Notes under the pieces: generated by a model
What the model was told of the DNA's origin: nothing
The model's database searches: none
What the model saw: the letters and a program-made list of their open reading frames with translations, nothing else
Shown: positions 8,282-17,069 of the stretch, piece by piece
Numbering within the stretch: the stretch's first letter is position 1
How the letters are laid out: each line of letters begins with the position of its first letter
Source of the DNA: Chromatiaceae bacterium
GTDB lineage: Bacteria > Pseudomonadota > Gammaproteobacteria > Chromatiales > Chromatiaceae
Length of the DNA stretch: 64,000 nucleotides
NCBI GenBank assembly: GCA_024235255.1
Contig: JACKMT010000003.1
Location: 310,001 to 374,000, forward strand
Reading direction: 5' to 3'
Position numbers and translations under genes: made by a program

Positions 8282-9040
8282 TCATATACTGGGATTCTGC
8301 AGAAGCTTATTTTGTACCTCCTGCCAGAGTTTGATATAGGCGTGAGCCGGATTGCTGTGCGGTGCAAAACTGCCCACAGGTGCGCGCTGGATACCCATTA
8401 GCTCCACGCTCTTGGAGTAGGGAATGGGTGTATTGAGCATGCCTTTGAACTCTCTGGGCAGCGATACGATGATCTGGCGATGCAGTAGACGGTTCTTGTC
8501 GTACATTGAGAAGAAAGGCAGCAGCTTTAGGTGTCTGGCTGGTGCTTTGTTGAAATAGATCAGCAGCTGATTGAAGGTGCGTACCGAAAAGGTGGTGGGT
8601 ATCAGCGGTATCAGCAGTGCATCCGCAGCGTAGAAAATATTTTCCGAAGCGAGCGATATACTGGGAGCGCAGTCGATGAACAACAGATCGTACTCCCTGG
8701 AGATCGGAAAAAGCAGTTTCAAAAGTTGCTGTGACGGTTTCTTGGTGTCGCTGAAAACCTGATCGAAATTTCGGAATGAGAAATCCGCGGGGATCAGGTC
8801 CAATCCGGTAAAATCCGTCGCTTTGACCACATCGTCGAGCGATCTTTTGTGCGACTTCAGCGCCTGAATACCGCCCTTCAGCTTAGGCTTAACCCGAAAA
8901 CAGAAGGTTGCCGCCCCTTGCGGGTCGAGATCCCAAAGCAGTGTCCGGTAGCCATCCTTGGCGGCAAGATAAGCCATATTGACTGCTGTGGAGGTCTTTC
9001 CAACCCCACCTTTCAGATTGTAGGTTGCGATTATTTTCAT
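8282..9040 (-). CDS. ParA/MinD-family ATPase
   Basis: A 252-residue ParA-type P-loop ATPase. The deviant Walker A motif KGGVGKTST (residues 10-18) has both signature lysines. Walker A-prime is DLDPQGAAT (37-45) and Walker B is LLFIDCAPS (about 118-126). Such ATPases bind DNA as ATP dimers and position plasmids, chromosomes, carboxysomes or storage granules on the nucleoid. It lies 20 bases downstream of the CYTH-CHAD gene on the same strand, with a weak ribosome site of its own, so it is probably co-translated. No parB and no parS site is visible, which argues against plasmid partition. Because CHAD domains bind polyphosphate, positioning of polyphosphate granules is a reasonable hypothesis. 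Confidence 0.88.
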   Translation of the reverse strand: MKIIATYNLKGGVGKTSTAVNMAYLAAKDGYRTLLWDLDPQGAATFCFRVKPKLKGGIQALKSHKRSLDDVVKATDFTGLDLIPADFSFRNFDQVFSDTKKPSQQLLKLLFPISREYDLLFIDCAPSISLASENIFYAADALLIPLIPTTFSVRTFNQLLIYFNKAPARHLKLLPFFSMYDKNRLLHRQIIVSLPREFKGMLNTPIPYSKSVELMGIQRAPVGSFAPHSNPAHAYIKLWQEVQNKLLQNPSI

Positions 9041-9060
9041 TGATTACAGCTTTTCGAGTC

Positions 9061-10623
9061 TTAGCTAGGGGAAAAAAGAGCGCGGAATCTTTTCCGCATG
9101 TTTTTTCGGGCGAGTTGGTTGTAGCGGGCTTGAAATTCCACCTGCATTTTGTGCTCCTCCCGCTCTCGGTCTGCGGCCAGCAGTTCGATTGCTTCCAGCC
9201 ATACCGGCATGGTTCGTATCTGCTGCTGCATTTTTTTACTGTAGTCCAGTAGTGACCCGTGCTGCAGGTGAAGATTTTGAAATGTATTCAGGTTGTCCTG
9301 CAACTGACGCAGTGCGGCGAGCGCCGGGGCAATCTCCTCCTCAGGGTAGAGATTGCGGAAGGTCTCCATTTCATATCCCAGGCGTTTCTCAATGATCTGG
9401 AGTTCAAGCAGCGCGTCGGGGTTTTCCGGTCCGGTTATATCGCTGCCCTTTCCTATCAGCTCCAAATAGATGCTGTAGATACCTTTGGAGGCGATTTCAA
9501 TAATGGGTTTACTCGCGTCTTCCGGCATGTCGGAGGGCAGGGTTTTGGAGTTGAGAATATCCTTCCAGGCATTCATCGTGCGCCGGTATCTGGGGCTCTC
9601 AAGCGGAACGCGCATCAGGCGGTGCTCTTTCAGCTTCTCGGCCTCGAGAAAGTGTCTAAGCGGTTCCAGTGCAACGCGGTGACTGGCATCGACCCGGGTT
9701 ACAAACTCATCGAACAGGCCAAGATAGATATCCAAACTGCGTACCGGCGCAGTGATTTTTTCCAGCCAATCGAAATCCTGTCGAATAATGTTGATGAGTT
9801 TCGAGGGAAAGACGCTGTGATAGTGGTGCAGCAGACACTGAGAGCGCCTTGCCGCGTGCAAAAAATCATGCAGAAATTCAGGGTCTTTGTCTTGGCATGC
9901 ACCTGCCAGGTTCTCCTCCATGATGAGTCTGTGGCGGTTGAGGACATCGCACAGCGCCTCGTAAGCCGGCTGCTTCGGATCGAAGTTAAAAGCCGGGCTA
10001 TTGGTGTAACTACTGGCGTTAATTCCAAGAGCGCCAAGGGCGCTGACAAGCGGGTCCTCCTGAATGGGGCGCAACTTGCCTCTCCTGGTCAGTTGACGCA
10101 GGACTTTCTCAGCTATCTTTTCGAACCCCCTCAGCGGATACAGGTAGACGGCTTCAGGCAGTTTGAAGAAATTTGTGCTGTGTGGGACGACGGCGCGATC
10201 ATGGCGGATTTCAATGCGCATGAGCGTCTTATTTTCGTTGTTGATAACGCGCAGTTCTCTGGTAACACTGTTGACCGATACCTTCGGCAACAGGGTCCGT
10301 CCACTCAGGAGGTCTCCCAGTCGCTTACGTAAACCAGGAGCAACCAAATCACGGGCAAAACGGGGGATCTGTCTGATAGCCGTTTGGATCAGAATTTTTC
10401 CTCCACCCAATTCGCGCCACGTCAGCAGATAACCTGGTTTTTGGGCAGAGATTTCGAGCACATAGCCGGAGTTGAATAGACGCCAATCAAACGTATCAAA
10501 GAATACCCGCTGGATTTCCGCCGGTTCGCTCTCTTCGACCGGCCTCTTTTCGAGCAGCCAGTTCTTCAGGTCCTGCAGCGTCAGATTTTCCGGTACGCTA
10601 AAAATTAGCTGCTCTTCAGGCAC
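9061..10623 (-). CDS. CYTH-CHAD domain protein, predicted polyphosphate-binding
   Basis: A 520-residue protein. Residues 1 to about 200 are CYTH-like, with FFDTFDWRLF, TWRELGGGK and RIEIRHDRAV resembling the charged tunnel strands of triphosphate tunnel enzymes, but the N-terminal ExExK signature is not clear. Residues about 220-500 are a CHAD helical domain with LHDFLHAARR (H252, H256, R259, R260) and RSLD (295-298), basic and histidine residues typical of polyphosphate binding. A GTG start at 10623 was chosen because GAGGAG precedes it with 6 bases; an upstream TTG at 10644 lacks such a site. It is the first gene of a two-gene unit with the ParA ATPase. CHAD proteins are known to bind polyphosphate granules in other bacteria. 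Confidence 0.87.
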   Translation of the reverse strand: MPEEQLIFSVPENLTLQDLKNWLLEKRPVEESEPAEIQRVFFDTFDWRLFNSGYVLEISAQKPGYLLTWRELGGGKILIQTAIRQIPRFARDLVAPGLRKRLGDLLSGRTLLPKVSVNSVTRELRVINNENKTLMRIEIRHDRAVVPHSTNFFKLPEAVYLYPLRGFEKIAEKVLRQLTRRGKLRPIQEDPLVSALGALGINASSYTNSPAFNFDPKQPAYEALCDVLNRHRLIMEENLAGACQDKDPEFLHDFLHAARRSQCLLHHYHSVFPSKLINIIRQDFDWLEKITAPVRSLDIYLGLFDEFVTRVDASHRVALEPLRHFLEAEKLKEHRLMRVPLESPRYRRTMNAWKDILNSKTLPSDMPEDASKPIIEIASKGIYSIYLELIGKGSDITGPENPDALLELQIIEKRLGYEMETFRNLYPEEEIAPALAALRQLQDNLNTFQNLHLQHGSLLDYSKKMQQQIRTMPVWLEAIELLAADREREEHKMQVEFQARYNQLARKNMRKRFRALFSPS

Positions 10624-10798
10624 AAAACACTCCTCGCCAGTCAAAATAAAACCTTAAGTGAGATGTTCTTTAAATCCGGTAGCTGCTCCTCACTGCCGAA
10701 GCAGTTAACCGCTGCCGGTTCTGTTCACTCATCTCATGAAACAGAGTGCCCTAACGAGACTTTAATTACTTTGCGATGCAGGCTACACCGATAACTCA

Positions 10799-11137
10799 CT
10801 AACAAGCATGGCAATATGCTTCAGGAAGACCCGCCAGGCGGCAGGCATGCTTGCAGCCCCCTTTCGGAAAAATTCTATCCAGATCTCTCTTGCTGCAGCC
10901 GTTTTCGTAAATCTGATCGCCCACAGCTTTGAGTAGTACACGAGACGATGGTGGTATCTCAAATTGCCGGTAGAAGTCCCGCATGTAGTCGATCGCAACC
11001 CAGTGGCATCTGGTCAGCGTCAAATGATCGATTCCGGCCAATGTCTCGGCAACACTTCTGTCCCAATCTTCAAAATTCACCAGGTAGCCGTCATCGTTTA
11101 ACGGGATATCTCTTCCATCCACTTGAATACTATGCAT
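10799..11137 (-). CDS. DsrC/TusE-family sulfur carrier-like protein
   Basis: A 112-residue protein of the DsrC/TusE fold: the conserved HWVAIDYMRDFYRQF helix, the RVLLKAVGD segment, and a C-terminal arm IFPKGGCKHACRLAGLPEAY ending in CHAC. Canonical DsrC has two redox cysteines 11 residues apart, the last one penultimate. Here C99 matches the upstream cysteine, but the terminal ones are C109 and C112, with C81 and C95 as extra cysteines, so the redox arm is unusual. DsrC carries sulfur for dissimilatory sulfite reductase and TusE serves tRNA thiolation. Which applies cannot be decided from this gene alone. GGAGGAG precedes the ATG at 11137. It supports a sulfur-oxidising host. Confidence 0.8.
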   Translation of the reverse strand: MHSIQVDGRDIPLNDDGYLVNFEDWDRSVAETLAGIDHLTLTRCHWVAIDYMRDFYRQFEIPPSSRVLLKAVGDQIYENGCSKRDLDRIFPKGGCKHACRLAGLPEAYCHAC

Positions 11138-11690
11138 TTTGCTCCTCCATGTTTATCTGTTGCCCGGTTGCCGCAACAGGGCTCCAACAACTGGTGTCAT
11201 GGCGGGGCGAAAACGGTGTGTCCGTACAGTGCCGCCTATCTTTAGGTTATTTGCAGCACTAACTGTTTAGTCCAGGGGCTGCCCCGCAACGCCTTCTACC
11301 GACCTGTTTACAAGAGTGCTGAAACAAAACAGCCTCGTCACCTTTACCGGCAAATCGGCACCTTATGTTCGGTGCTCTGGCTTGAGAAGATTCCTTCTGC
11401 ATCGATGATAAAACAAACTGCTGCATCCAAAAAATGGTTTTTATTGATTCTGGTCAACAGCTATCATGCTAAGGTAATATCTTTGTAACATCCATAAAAT
11501 CCTAGCACAGGATAAGAATTTTGGGATGTTTGATTGGATGCTTACCGAGGCTGTGGCCAGTGACTTCGGCCGGTTTGATGTTCAATTTCTGGTCTAGGAC
11601 GGTTAAATGCGGGCAGATTTAAGTTGCTGCATGATGTTTGTTGTATTAAGTACTAGTTAGTAAGACTTCTTCGTATTCTTGGAGACTGTC
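11138..11690. promoter_or_regulatory. Divergent promoter region with a possible Pho box
   Basis: A 553-base spacer between the divergent dsrC-like and uspA genes with no convincing gene. On the plus strand, AGGTAAT-ATCT-TTGTAAC (11472-11489) has the 7-4-7 layout of a Pho box and shares the TGTAAC core of the pstS and pit sites. No -10 follows at the 10-base distance seen there, although TAAAAT occurs at 11495-11500. It lies about 200 bases before the uspA start. The match is weak on its own. Confidence 0.3.
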
Positions 11691-12161
11691 ATGGTGGACA
11701 AGGTAAAGAATAAGCCACTTTTGGTACCTGTGGACTTCTCCCCCCATTCCGAGGCTGCTCTGCTCAAGGCCTGCGAACTGTCTGACTGCATGAAACTGCC
11801 GATATTGGTGCTTCATGTGGTACATGATCCGAGTGATACACAAGGGTATTACAAAAGGATTACCAAGAAGAAACAGCTACTCAGAATCGAAGACATTGCC
11901 CAGGAGATGTTGGATGAATACATGGATGCCATTGTCGAAAGGTATCCAAAAATAAAAAAGTTAAAGGATGTCGAGAGGATGTTGGTCGTCGGATTGCCGG
12001 TCACTAGAATATTAGAGGTGGCAGAGAAGCGCGATGTATCCATGGTGATTATGGGGAGTCAGGGCCGAACCGGCCTGAAACACATCATGCTCGGATCAAA
12101 GGCGGAGCAGATAGTCCGGCTCTGCCCGCAGCCTGTGACGATTGTTAAAAAAATCCAATAA
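11691..12161 (+). CDS. Universal stress protein (UspA family)
   Basis: A 156-residue single-domain UspA protein. It begins with the typical LLVPVDFSPHSEAALL strand and helix and ends with the ATP-binding type motif MGSQGRTGLKHIMLGSKAE, so it probably binds ATP. The ATG at 11691 follows GGAG with 7 bases; an ATG at 11679 is less likely. It shares a distinctive central pattern (VVHDPSD-G-Y and VVGLPVTRILEVA) with the protein at 28628, so the two are close paralogues within the phosphate island. The Na+/phosphate cotransporter gene follows on the same strand after 163 bases. A link to phosphate stress is inferred from context only. Confidence 0.88.
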   Translation: MVDKVKNKPLLVPVDFSPHSEAALLKACELSDCMKLPILVLHVVHDPSDTQGYYKRITKKKQLLRIEDIAQEMLDEYMDAIVERYPKIKKLKDVERMLVVGLPVTRILEVAEKRDVSMVIMGSQGRTGLKHIMLGSKAEQIVRLCPQPVTIVKKIQ

Positions 12162-12324
12162 GTCACGGTGATTGCAACAGGTTTCAGTATGAAAATGGCT
12201 CCTTCGGCTTATAAAGGATAAAGTGCACTGACGCGCGCTTGCGGCGCGTCAACGAGCCCGGACAAAACAACAACCATGTCGTTTATAAATGCTAAATTTG
12301 TCAACTCGAGCTAAGGAGAATGGT

Positions 12325-14127
12325 ATGACCACATCATACCTGCTGCCGGCAGGCAACCTGAGAAACAGAATACTGCTTCTGTTGATGGTAACCGGTGTTG
12401 TGGCGCTGGCCGCCTCTCCTGTTTTTGCCGCCGCCGGTTCTGAGCAGGCCATGGCCTGGGGATCGATGGGCATGCAGTTGTTCGGAGGTCTGGCACTTTT
12501 TCTGTTCGGTATGGAACAGATGTCGGAGTCGTTGAAGGCGGTAGCTGGCGAGCGCATGAAAACGATCCTTGGCAAACTGACCGCCAATCGGTTCATGGGT
12601 GCGGCCACAGGTGCGTTTGTAACCGGCATTATCCAATCCTCATCGGTTACAACAGTTTTGGTGGTTGGGTTTATTACCGCTGGTTTGATGTCGCTCTCTC
12701 AGTCGGTGGGGATCATCATGGGTGCCAATATCGGCACTACAATCACCGCGCAGATTGTTGCCTTCAAGATTACCAAGGCTGCGTTGTTGATGGTGGGCGT
12801 CGGCTTTACCATGCTGTTTGCCGCCAAGAACGAACGTGTCAAGCAGTATGGCACCATGCTGATGGGCTTGGGTCTGGTTTTTTTCGGCATGAGTGTTATG
12901 AGCGACGCGATGAAGCCGCTGCGCAGTTACCAGCCGTTTCTCGACCTGATGATCCAGATGGAGAATCCGTTGATCGGTATTCTGATTGCCGCAGGATTTA
13001 CCGGGTTGATCCAATCCTCTTCCGCCACTACCGGTATCGTCATCGTAATGGCGAGTCAGGGCTTTATTACGCTGCCTGCGGGTATAGCGCTGGCATTCGG
13101 TGCAAATATCGGAACCTGTGTGACCGCGATGCTGGCTTCCATCGGTAAGCCGAGGGAGGCGGTGCGAGCGGCGGCGGTTCATGTGCTGTTCAACGTGGCT
13201 GGCGTCATTATCTGGTTTTTCTTTATTCCGCAATTGGCCGAAATTGTGGCCTGGGTGTCGCCATCGCATCCAGAGTTGACAGGCGCTGATCGCCTTGGCG
13301 CAGAGACACCGCGTCAGATCGCCAACGCGCATACAATTTTTAACGTTGCCAACACCGTGCTGTTTATTGGTTTCACCACCCAGTTAGCGCGCCTTGTGGA
13401 GCGATTGATCCCGGACCGCGCCCTCGAAGATGAGGTCATGGCAGTCAGCGCAAAATATCTGGACCAGGAGCTTTTGAGCACTCCCTCGTTGGCTATCGAC
13501 CGTGTCAGGCTGGAAGTGCTGCATATGGGTGAGACAGTGCAGGACATGTTGAAAAAGATCATGCCTGCAATATTGAGCGGCAATCGTCAGACGCTAAAAG
13601 ATATCAGAGACATGGATGATAACGTCGACCTGCTCTATGCACAGATCATCGCCTATATGGGGCAGATCAGTAAACGCAAATTGACCGAGACGCAGACCAA
13701 TGAGTTTCTCGGCCTGATGGAGGCCATTGGCGCACTGGAAAATATCGGCGACACGATCGAAACCAATCTTGTGGTTTTGGGTAACGAGCGTATCGATGCG
13801 GGTGTATCCATCAGTAAACCGACGCGTAAAGTACTTAACGATTTTCATCTGGTGATCGAGCGGGCTTTGGCTTCCGCTATTCAGGCGGTCTCCCAGAGTA
13901 ACCAGGAAGTGGCGAAACTCGTGATCGACATGAAGGACGAGATCTCAAGCCTGGCGGATTCGGCAGCCACGCATCAGGCGGCGCGATTGGTGGCGGAAGA
14001 GCCAAACAGGATTCCTGCTTACACCATTGAGATCGATATAATTGAAAAACAGAAGCGGATTTATTACTTTGCCAAACGCATGGCAAAAACGGTTTTTTCC
14101 GACGAAGATCCGGAAATGGCGGCCTAA
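12325..14127 (+). CDS. Na+/phosphate cotransporter with PhoU-like C-terminal domain
   Basis: A 600-residue member of the PNaS/NptA family. A signal-like hydrophobic N-terminus (about 14-36) is followed by two inverted Na/Pi cotransporter repeats marked by QSSSVTT (104-110) with GANIGTT, and QSSSATT (230-236) with GANIGTCVTA. Residues about 395-590 are a helical PhoU-like domain. The protein would import phosphate with sodium, with the PhoU-like domain regulating it. The ATG at 12325 follows AAGGAG with 6 bases; an earlier in-frame start at 12289 is less likely. A close paralogue lies at 15005, separated by one small coiled-coil gene, indicating tandem duplication. Confidence 0.92.
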   Translation: MTTSYLLPAGNLRNRILLLLMVTGVVALAASPVFAAAGSEQAMAWGSMGMQLFGGLALFLFGMEQMSESLKAVAGERMKTILGKLTANRFMGAATGAFVTGIIQSSSVTTVLVVGFITAGLMSLSQSVGIIMGANIGTTITAQIVAFKITKAALLMVGVGFTMLFAAKNERVKQYGTMLMGLGLVFFGMSVMSDAMKPLRSYQPFLDLMIQMENPLIGILIAAGFTGLIQSSSATTGIVIVMASQGFITLPAGIALAFGANIGTCVTAMLASIGKPREAVRAAAVHVLFNVAGVIIWFFFIPQLAEIVAWVSPSHPELTGADRLGAETPRQIANAHTIFNVANTVLFIGFTTQLARLVERLIPDRALEDEVMAVSAKYLDQELLSTPSLAIDRVRLEVLHMGETVQDMLKKIMPAILSGNRQTLKDIRDMDDNVDLLYAQIIAYMGQISKRKLTETQTNEFLGLMEAIGALENIGDTIETNLVVLGNERIDAGVSISKPTRKVLNDFHLVIERALASAIQAVSQSNQEVAKLVIDMKDEISSLADSAATHQAARLVAEEPNRIPAYTIEIDIIEKQKRIYYFAKRMAKTVFSDEDPEMAA

Positions 14128-14276
14128 CAAAGCTGTTTTCCTCAAGAATATGAACTATCTCCCAACCGAAGCGTTGGCGGAAGGGTATCTCTGATTCTAG
14201 ACTGATTGGGTTTGTCCGATTTTTTTAAACGAGCTAATTTTTGGCAAAGTGAATTAACCTAAAGGGGGCATGGATT

Positions 14277-14531
14277 ATGGGTATTGAGAAGTTACTGGAC
14301 AATCTTAAGGATTATCTGGACAAGGGGGAGAAGAAGAAAAAAGCGCATTGCGATCGTATCGATGAGTTGCTGGTAAAGCTTGAGGAGAAAGAGCTCAAGC
14401 TGCAGCAGAAAGTCTCGGACGAGACCAATGAGGCGAAGAAGAAACGGCTCAATACAGAGCTGAAAATTATCGCGGTGCAGCGGAAGAAGGGCATTGCCCG
14501 CCGTGAAGAGCTGAGCGGGAAGTGTAAGTAG
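14277..14531 (+). CDS. Small highly charged coiled-coil protein of unknown function
   Basis: An 84-residue protein, rich in Lys and Glu, that should form one long coiled coil (about residues 18-65, with repeated leucines as in LLVKLEEKELKL). It has one cysteine at position 25 and one near the C-terminus (GKCK). No known family was recognised. A run of G bases lies before the ATG at 14277. It sits exactly between the two paralogous Na+/phosphate cotransporters, so it may interact with their cytoplasmic PhoU-like domains. That role is speculation; the coding nature is supported by the ribosome site and the amphipathic repeat pattern. Confidence 0.7.
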   Translation: MGIEKLLDNLKDYLDKGEKKKKAHCDRIDELLVKLEEKELKLQQKVSDETNEAKKKRLNTELKIIAVQRKKGIARREELSGKCK

Positions 14532-15004
14532 ACGCGGGTAGGTCTGCGAATGGACATAAGCAAAAAAGAGATTTGTCCTCGTTTAAGGCAAAGACAGAAT
14601 AGTCGTAGTTAAGTAAAAAATGGTTACCTCCCAGACGTATTCGGGATGCAGGATGGGGGTCGAATTTCACACCCCTCGTGACTGCAGGTAAAGAACGGAT
14701 ACTTACATTACGAAAAAAAGCAGCAGTAAAGAATACGACAACACCTGCTTTTATTAAGTGTGCGTGTTTATAGTGGTGGTACAAGGAGCGGTAGTGGGCC
14801 TGGTAGCCATGCGGCATTGGGTGCTGTATACGGATAGTTCGTTCGGGACTGGTGTTGGAACACACAACGCGTTTAGCTGGACTAGATTCAAGACCAGCCA
14901 GCGAAAAGGCAGTTAATAAAAAGCAGTCAATAAACAGAAACGACTACGGCACTGCGGTCGTATGCGGTGTCACTCCTTAAATTTAAACAAGGCGTTCGAA
15001 GATT
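14532..15004 (+). other. Intergenic region before the second Na+/phosphate cotransporter
   Basis: A 473-base stretch with no convincing coding frame. It contains A-rich runs and two similar short words, AGGCAGTTAATAAA and AAGCAGTCAATAAA, spaced about 15 bases apart just upstream of the cotransporter gene (about 14909-14938). These could be part of a promoter or operator. No Pho box of the pstS type was seen. Confidence 0.35.
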
Positions 15005-16819
15005 ATGCACAGCGTAAAAACTTACAAGCAGCATCTGTTGCTACTGGTAATGGGACTGGCGTTCGGTCTGTTCGTATTCGAACCGGCGTTCGCAGCCTCC
15101 AAGGGCAGCAAAGAGATAAACTGGTTCGAAATGAGCATGGCGCTGCTCGGCGGACTGGCTATCTTCCTCTACGGTATGGAGTTGATGACCGATTCGCTGA
15201 AGGTGCTGGCCGGCGACCGGATGAAGATGATTCTGGAAAAGCTGACCGGCAACAGAATTGCGGGCGTGATCACCGGCGCCGGTGTTACCGCCGTGGTTCA
15301 GTCCTCGTCAGTTACCACGGTTATCGTGGTCGGTTTCGTCACTGCCGGGCTGATGAATCTCTCCCAGGCGATCGGCGTTATCTTCGGCGCCAACATCGGC
15401 ACCACCATCACCGCACAGATCGTCGCGTTCAAGATCACCAAATACGCGCTGCTGATGGTCGCCTGCGGCTTTGGCATGATGATGATGGGCCGCAACGAGA
15501 AGATCAAACACTGGGGTATGATGCTGCTGGGACTGGGTATGGTCTTCTTCGGCATGGGCGTGATGAGCGACGCGATGAAGCCGCTGCGCAGCTACCAGCC
15601 CTTCCTTGATCTGATGACCACAATGGAGAACCCGTTGGTCGGCATTTTGATCGCCGCGGCATTCACCGGTCTTATCCAGTCCTCCTCGGCCACCACGGGT
15701 ATCGTCATCGTGATGGCGACCGAGGGCCTGGTGACGCTGCCGGCGGGTATTGCACTCGCCTTCGGCGCCAATATCGGCACCTGCGTCACCGCAATACTGG
15801 CAGCCATCGGCAAGCCGCGCAGGGCGGTGCAGGCGGCCATGGCGCATCTGCTGTTTAATGTGTTCGGCGTGATTATCTGGTTCTTTTTCATTCCCTATCT
15901 CGCGGACTTTGTCGTCTGGTTGTCGCCCGCAGCCGATGCCAGCCTGACCGGGCAGGCCAGACTGGCTGAGGAGGCGCCGCGCCAGATCGCCAACGCTCAC
16001 ACCGTGTTCAACGTGGCCAACACCATCCTCTTCCTGCCGTTCGCCGGAGCGATCGCCAAACTGGTGGAGAAGCTGGTACCGGTCAAGGAGCTTACCTTCG
16101 AAGAGAAGGCGATTGCAAAATTCCAACCGCGTTATCTGGATGACGGCATGCTCGACACGCCTCCGCTCGCTTTGAGTATGGTGCGCCGGGAGACCCGCCG
16201 CATGGGTGAGGTCGTCGAGGAGATGCTGGCCGACGTTCCGGCCACGGTATTTACCGGTGACCTGGATAAAGTGGCCGAGATGCGCGACAAGGACGAGCAG
16301 GTCGATGCGCTCTATGGCGCGATTAACAGCTACCTGACCAAGGTGAGCAGGAGGGATCTGATGGAGGGGACGGCAAACGAGGCGATGATGCTGACCACCA
16401 CCACGACCGAGATAGAGAATATCGGCGATATTATCGAGATCCACATGACGCATCTGGCCCAGATGTGCTCCGTCAATCAAATCACTTTCAACGAGGAGAA
16501 TCTGAAATCCCTGGAGTTTTACCACGGCCGGGTGCAGAAGGCATTCAGCTCAGCGATGGTGGCAATAGAGCACGACCGCCGCGCGGCCGCGCAGATGGTG
16601 CTCGATATGGAGAAAGAGATCATCGAAGGTATGGATGAACTGGTCAGGAAGAACCAGCGGAAGTTCCTGCATGAGGAGACCTCAGCGCAGGAGATGGCTG
16701 CGTTCACGCTGCAGACCGATATCATGGAGAACCTGAAACGTATCTACGAGCACAGCAAGCGTATCGGTAAGCTGGTTCTGAAACAGGAGGGCGGTACCGC
16801 ACTGGCTACGATCAGTTAA
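15005..16819 (+). CDS. Na+/phosphate cotransporter with PhoU-like C-terminal domain, second copy
   Basis: A 604-residue close paralogue of the protein at 12325, with a signal-like N-terminus (about 10-32), paired motifs QSSSVTT/GANIGTT and QSSSATT/GANIGTCVTA, and a PhoU-like helical domain from about residue 390. The segment GMGVMSDAMKPLRSYQPFLD is nearly identical to the first copy, while the C-terminal domains have diverged more, so the two may be regulated differently. The start at 15005 has only a weak upstream purine run. A large hairpin and then a rho-independent terminator follow, which would end this transcription unit before ppk2. Confidence 0.92.
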   Translation: MHSVKTYKQHLLLLVMGLAFGLFVFEPAFAASKGSKEINWFEMSMALLGGLAIFLYGMELMTDSLKVLAGDRMKMILEKLTGNRIAGVITGAGVTAVVQSSSVTTVIVVGFVTAGLMNLSQAIGVIFGANIGTTITAQIVAFKITKYALLMVACGFGMMMMGRNEKIKHWGMMLLGLGMVFFGMGVMSDAMKPLRSYQPFLDLMTTMENPLVGILIAAAFTGLIQSSSATTGIVIVMATEGLVTLPAGIALAFGANIGTCVTAILAAIGKPRRAVQAAMAHLLFNVFGVIIWFFFIPYLADFVVWLSPAADASLTGQARLAEEAPRQIANAHTVFNVANTILFLPFAGAIAKLVEKLVPVKELTFEEKAIAKFQPRYLDDGMLDTPPLALSMVRRETRRMGEVVEEMLADVPATVFTGDLDKVAEMRDKDEQVDALYGAINSYLTKVSRRDLMEGTANEAMMLTTTTTEIENIGDIIEIHMTHLAQMCSVNQITFNEENLKSLEFYHGRVQKAFSSAMVAIEHDRRAAAQMVLDMEKEIIEGMDELVRKNQRKFLHEETSAQEMAAFTLQTDIMENLKRIYEHSKRIGKLVLKQEGGTALATIS

Positions 16820-16831
16820 CGCAATTGAGTT

Positions 16832-16879
16832 TGGCAGCACTTCAGCAGCCCGAAACTCCGGGTTGTTGGAGTGCTGCCA
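16832..16879 (+). repeat. Long imperfect hairpin after the Na+/phosphate cotransporter gene
   Basis: TGGCAGCACT (16832-16841) pairs perfectly with AGTGCTGCCA (16870-16879). The bases between them continue the stem with a few G-U pairs and mismatches up to a loop near 16852-16857, giving a stem of about 20 pairs. No T run follows, so it is not itself a terminator. It may protect the mRNA 3' end or help the terminator 24 bases downstream. Confidence 0.55.
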
Positions 16880-16902
16880 CTTAAAAGGACCAGTGATTTA
16901 CT

Positions 16903-16929
16903 GGGGAGAGTTCTGCTCTCCCCTTTTTT
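16903..16929 (+). terminator. Rho-independent terminator
   Basis: GGGGAGAG and CTCTCCCC form a perfect 8-pair stem with loop TTCTG, followed by six T residues (16924-16929). It ends the Na+/phosphate cotransporter transcript. Confidence 0.88.
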
Positions 16930-17069
16930 GTCCGCCCGCAGCTGCACGCGCTGTGCTGGTGACGGGGGAGGAACGCTACGCCTATTTCGGATGGCAATGC
17001 GGTTCGCGGGGAGTATGAGCTAGGTTTTGACAATACCGGATTACCACCGGAGAGCATAGAGAGGTTACC

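Noticed and set aside
8282..9040. Plasmid-type partition locus suggested by the ParA gene
   Set aside because: No parB, no iterated parS-like repeats and no replication gene; the chromosomal housekeeping context argues against a plasmid.
15308..16525. Long antisense frame of 405 codons opposite the second Na+/phosphate cotransporter
   Set aside because: His/Gln/Asp-rich mirror of the real gene; a shadow of codon bias.
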